Source: an uncultured Eubacteriales bacterium (GTDB taxonomy: Bacteria; Bacillota; Clostridia; Christensenellales; Aristaeellaceae). Taken from it: 64,000 bases of DNA. Position 1 is the first letter of the stretch, and each line of letters opens with the position of its first letter. Shown one piece after another: positions 61,951 through 64,000 of this stretch. A model generated the notes under the pieces. It was not told the DNA's origin. It saw only the letters and a list, made by a program, of their open reading frames with translations, and searched no databases. Both the position numbers and the translations under genes were made by a program. Location: the NCBI GenBank assembly GCA_900540045.1, contig UQEF01000002.1, positions 1 through 64,000 of the forward strand. Direction: 5' to 3'.

Positions 61951-63255
61951 CTTTGCCACGGAACGCCGGTAGAACAATACCATCAGTATGCTGCAAACCA
62001 CCCAGCCCATTGGATAGGCCAGCGTAACGCCTAGAAACGAGTTGCCCAGCTGCCGGTTGATGAAGAGATAAACCTGACGGAACAGCACAAAGGAAAACAG
62101 CATCACGTACATGGGCGTCTTGGCATCCCCTGCCCCTCGCAGTGCGCCGGCATAGATCTGGTTGAAGCAGCAGGCAAGATAAAACGGCGAAATAATGCTG
62201 ATAAAACGCACGCCATGGGACAGCACCTCCTCATCCGCGGTAAAGAGGCGGTTGAGCGGTCTTGCGCCCAAAATAATGCCTACGCACAGGATTGCGGTTA
62301 TGGAAAGGGTCATCCACAGGGCCTGACGCACGCCCTTGCGCGCGCGGTCCATGTGGCCCGCGCCATAGTTTTGACCCACAAAGGTGGTCAGCGCCAAGGC
62401 TACCGACTGCATCGGAATGAGCACAAACACATCCAGCTTGTTATAACTGGACCAGCCCGCCATGCAGGCCGAGCCAAAAAAGTTGATGTAGCCCTGCACA
62501 AACACGTTGGAAAACGATGTGATGGCCTGCTGCACGCCGCTGGGCAGCCCGATGGCCAGAATACGCCGGATCATGCCGCGGCTCAGGCGCAGATCGTGCC
62601 ATCGGATGCCGTAGGGCGTGTGATCGTGCGTAAGGACAAAAAGCACCAGCAGCGCTGAAAGAAACTGCGCCAGGATGGTGGCGTAGGCTACACCGTCCAC
62701 GCCCATGTGGAACACAATCACAAACAGCAGATCAAAGATCGTGTTGATGACAGCGGAAAACAGAAGAAAGTACAGCGGTCTCTTGGAATCGCCCACGGCG
62801 CGCAGAATGCCTGAGCCCATGTTATACACAAACAGCCCGCTGATTCCCGCAAAATAAATGGTCAGGTAGGTGCGCGCCTCTCCCATGACATCCGGCGGGG
62901 TGGACATCATGGCCAGCATGGACTCTACAATCAGGATGCCAATCACCGTGCAGATCAGAGACATGATAAAGGTGGCCGCAATGGTGGTGTGCACCGCGTC
63001 ATGCAGGGAGCGGTGGTCATGCGCGCCGTAGCACTGGGAAATGATCACGCTGGCGCCGGTGGAGAGGCCCGCCGAAAGACCCACCAGCATATTGATGATG
63101 CTGGAGGTGCTGCCTACCGCGGCCAGCGCCTGCGTGCTGACAAATTGACCCACGACGATGGTATCCACCGTATTATAGAGCTGCTGGAACAGCAGCCCGA
63201 TGGCCATGGGAACAGAGAAACTCATCAGTTGACGCCAGATCGAGCCCTGCGTCAT
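61939..63255 (-). CDS. MATE-family multidrug/metabolite exporter
   Basis: A 438-residue, twelve-helix exporter of normal length. The opening MTQGSIWRQLMSFSVPMAIG with LFQQLYNTVDTIVVGQFVS is the MATE signature, and the second half repeats it (GLPSGVQQAITSFSNVFVQ). It uses an ion gradient to export cations or drugs; the substrate is unknown. The ATG at 63255 is where homology begins. The in-frame ATG at 63336 falls inside the -10 box, so it cannot be the start; no clear ribosome site is seen. Confidence 0.88.
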   Translation of the reverse strand: MTQGSIWRQLMSFSVPMAIGLLFQQLYNTVDTIVVGQFVSTQALAAVGSTSSIINMLVGLSAGLSTGASVIISQCYGAHDHRSLHDAVHTTIAATFIMSLICTVIGILIVESMLAMMSTPPDVMGEARTYLTIYFAGISGLFVYNMGSGILRAVGDSKRPLYFLLFSAVINTIFDLLFVIVFHMGVDGVAYATILAQFLSALLVLFVLTHDHTPYGIRWHDLRLSRGMIRRILAIGLPSGVQQAITSFSNVFVQGYINFFGSACMAGWSSYNKLDVFVLIPMQSVALALTTFVGQNYGAGHMDRARKGVRQALWMTLSITAILCVGIILGARPLNRLFTADEEVLSHGVRFISIISPFYLACCFNQIYAGALRGAGDAKTPMYVMLFSFVLFRQVYLFINRQLGNSFLGVTLAYPMGWVVCSILMVLFYRRSVAKGRC

Positions 63256-63331
63256 GTCGGCGTCGCGCCGATGAAAAGCCCTGGCCGTACCAAGCCCTCC
63301 CTTGTTCAATTCTTGTAATTCGACGCTTTTT

Positions 63332-63360
63332 AGCATATCACAACCGATGGCGCAGGTCAA
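63332..63360 (-). promoter_or_regulatory. Sigma-A type promoter for the MATE exporter
   Basis: Minus strand TTGACC (63355-63360), 17 nt, TATGCT (63332-63337). The leader to the ATG at 63255 is about 70 nt. Confidence 0.6.
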
Positions 63361-63388
63361 ACCTGTGTATGAAACAAGCAATTTCCCA

Positions 63389-63417
63389 TTGCCTTTTGAT
63401 TGCAAACGCGTTACAAT
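63389..63417 (+). promoter_or_regulatory. Sigma-A type promoter for frr
   Basis: TTGCCT (63389-63394), 17 nt, TACAAT (63412-63417). Confidence 0.6.
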
Positions 63418-63462
63418 ATCTTTATCAGCGTTATGACTCTTAACTGCAAGGAGGAACCCCTC

Positions 63463-64000
63463 ATGTATCGACAGGTCATCGAAAAAGCCGCCGAAAAAAT
63501 GAAAAAGACGACTTCCGTTTATCAGGAGGATCTTCGGTCCATCCGCGCCGGCCGCGCCAATCCGCAGTTTTTGGAGCGCGTAACGGTGGATTATTACGGC
63601 GTGCAGACGCCCCTCACCCAGATGGGCAACATCACTTCGCCCGAACCGCGCATGCTGGTCATCAACGTGTGGGATCAAAAGGCAATCCCGATGGTGGAAA
63701 AGGCCATTTTGAAAAGCGATCTGGGCCTCAACCCCACCAACGACGGCAAGATCATCCGTCTGGTGGTGCCGGAGCTCAACGAGGAGCGCCGCAAGGAACT
63801 GACCAAACTGGTGCGCAAGGGTGCGGAGGAATCCAAAGTGGCCATTCGCTCCATCCGCCGCGACGCCATGGAGCAGTTCAAAAAGCTGGAAAAGGACGGC
63901 CTGATTACCGAGGATGACCGCGCCAAGGCGGAAAAAAAGATGCAGGAAGCCACCGATGCCGCCATCAAGGGCATTGACGAGCTGTCCGCCAAAAAGGAAA
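63463..64000 (+). CDS. frr: Ribosome recycling factor (3' end cut by window)
   Basis: 179 codons of a ribosome recycling factor, which frees ribosomes from mRNA after termination, together with EF-G. It shows LRSIRAGRANPQFLERVTVDYYG, PLTQMGNITSPEPRMLVI, LGLNPTNDGKIIRL and VRKGAEESKVAIRSIRRDA, all conserved. AAGGAGG lies upstream of the ATG. The family is about 185 residues, so only about six residues are missing. In other bacteria pyrH usually lies upstream; here the neighbour is MATE. Confidence 0.97.
   Translation, partial: MYRQVIEKAAEKMKKTTSVYQEDLRSIRAGRANPQFLERVTVDYYGVQTPLTQMGNITSPEPRMLVINVWDQKAIPMVEKAILKSDLGLNPTNDGKIIRLVVPELNEERRKELTKLVRKGAEESKVAIRSIRRDAMEQFKKLEKDGLITEDDRAKAEKKMQEATDAAIKGIDELSAKKE

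Noticed and set aside
63256..63336. Longer start (ATG at 63336) for the MATE exporter
   Set aside because: That ATG lies inside the -10 box, so it would not be transcribed, and family homology begins at 63255.
1..64000. tRNA, rRNA, CRISPR array or prophage
   Set aside because: No cloverleaf, ribosomal RNA stretch, repeat-spacer array or phage structural gene was recognised by reading.

Overview
The window reads as the replication-origin neighbourhood of a GC-rich, spore-forming Bacillota (class Clostridia; the order is uncertain, and a Christensenellales- or Oscillospirales-like uncultured gut lineage would fit). The support is a small acid-soluble spore protein gene, WhiA with a Crh-like HPr, a CtsR-type heat-shock operator before clpB, YesM/YesN-type two-component genes with CUT1 sugar ABC operons that lack their own ATPase, and sigma-A type promoters.

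The most important feature is at 58209-58601. The gap between a Crh-like gene and dnaN holds DnaA-box-like motifs, a GC-rich spacer and a run of TAC trinucleotides followed by AT-rich DNA, which is the architecture of a bacterial oriC with DnaA-trios. dnaA is not in this gap. Three parS-like ParB sites (one perfect, two with one mismatch) lie 8-23 kb to the left. A second cluster of DnaA-box-like motifs sits inside addA. Gene orientation fits: about 36 of 46 genes left of the gap are on the minus strand, and four of five to the right are on the plus strand.

Layout: 1-149 is the start of an IS1182-like transposase; 254-5258 holds a DMT permease and a CUT1 sugar-uptake operon with a sugar isomerase; 5511-8742 is a divergent YesM/YesN pair likely to control that uptake; 8831-10144 is a VanW/SH3 envelope protein. 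From 10450 to 21474 there is a co-directional run of uvrC, a MacB-like/HlyD-like pair without an ATPase, two CUT1 permeases and two tandem, very large solute-binding proteins with a propeller-like N-terminal half. From 21642 to 31829 come envelope and housekeeping genes (zinc-ribbon/TPR/chitobiase-type protein, HD hydrolase, HEAT and TPR proteins, Hsp33, methyltransferase, SASP, YesL, a five-repeat peptidoglycan-binding lipoprotein), then addA. A plus-strand block (35874-39888) has glycogen phosphorylase, an MBL hydrolase and a VOC protein.

From 40062 to 50956 the minus strand carries a flippase-like protein, GtrA, a split cobalamin methionine synthase (metF, activation domain, metH), and a surface-glycan set (GT-C-like membrane protein, GT2, FdtA-like ketoisomerase, FemAB-like acyltransferase, DegT aminotransferase). 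clpB, another GT2/GtrA pair and a secreted protein follow. The origin end is metallophosphoesterase, whiA-crh, oriC, dnaN, murB-rapZ, a MATE exporter and frr (cut by the window end). The usual rapZ-glmR-whiA-crh cluster thus appears split around oriC, with glmR not seen here.
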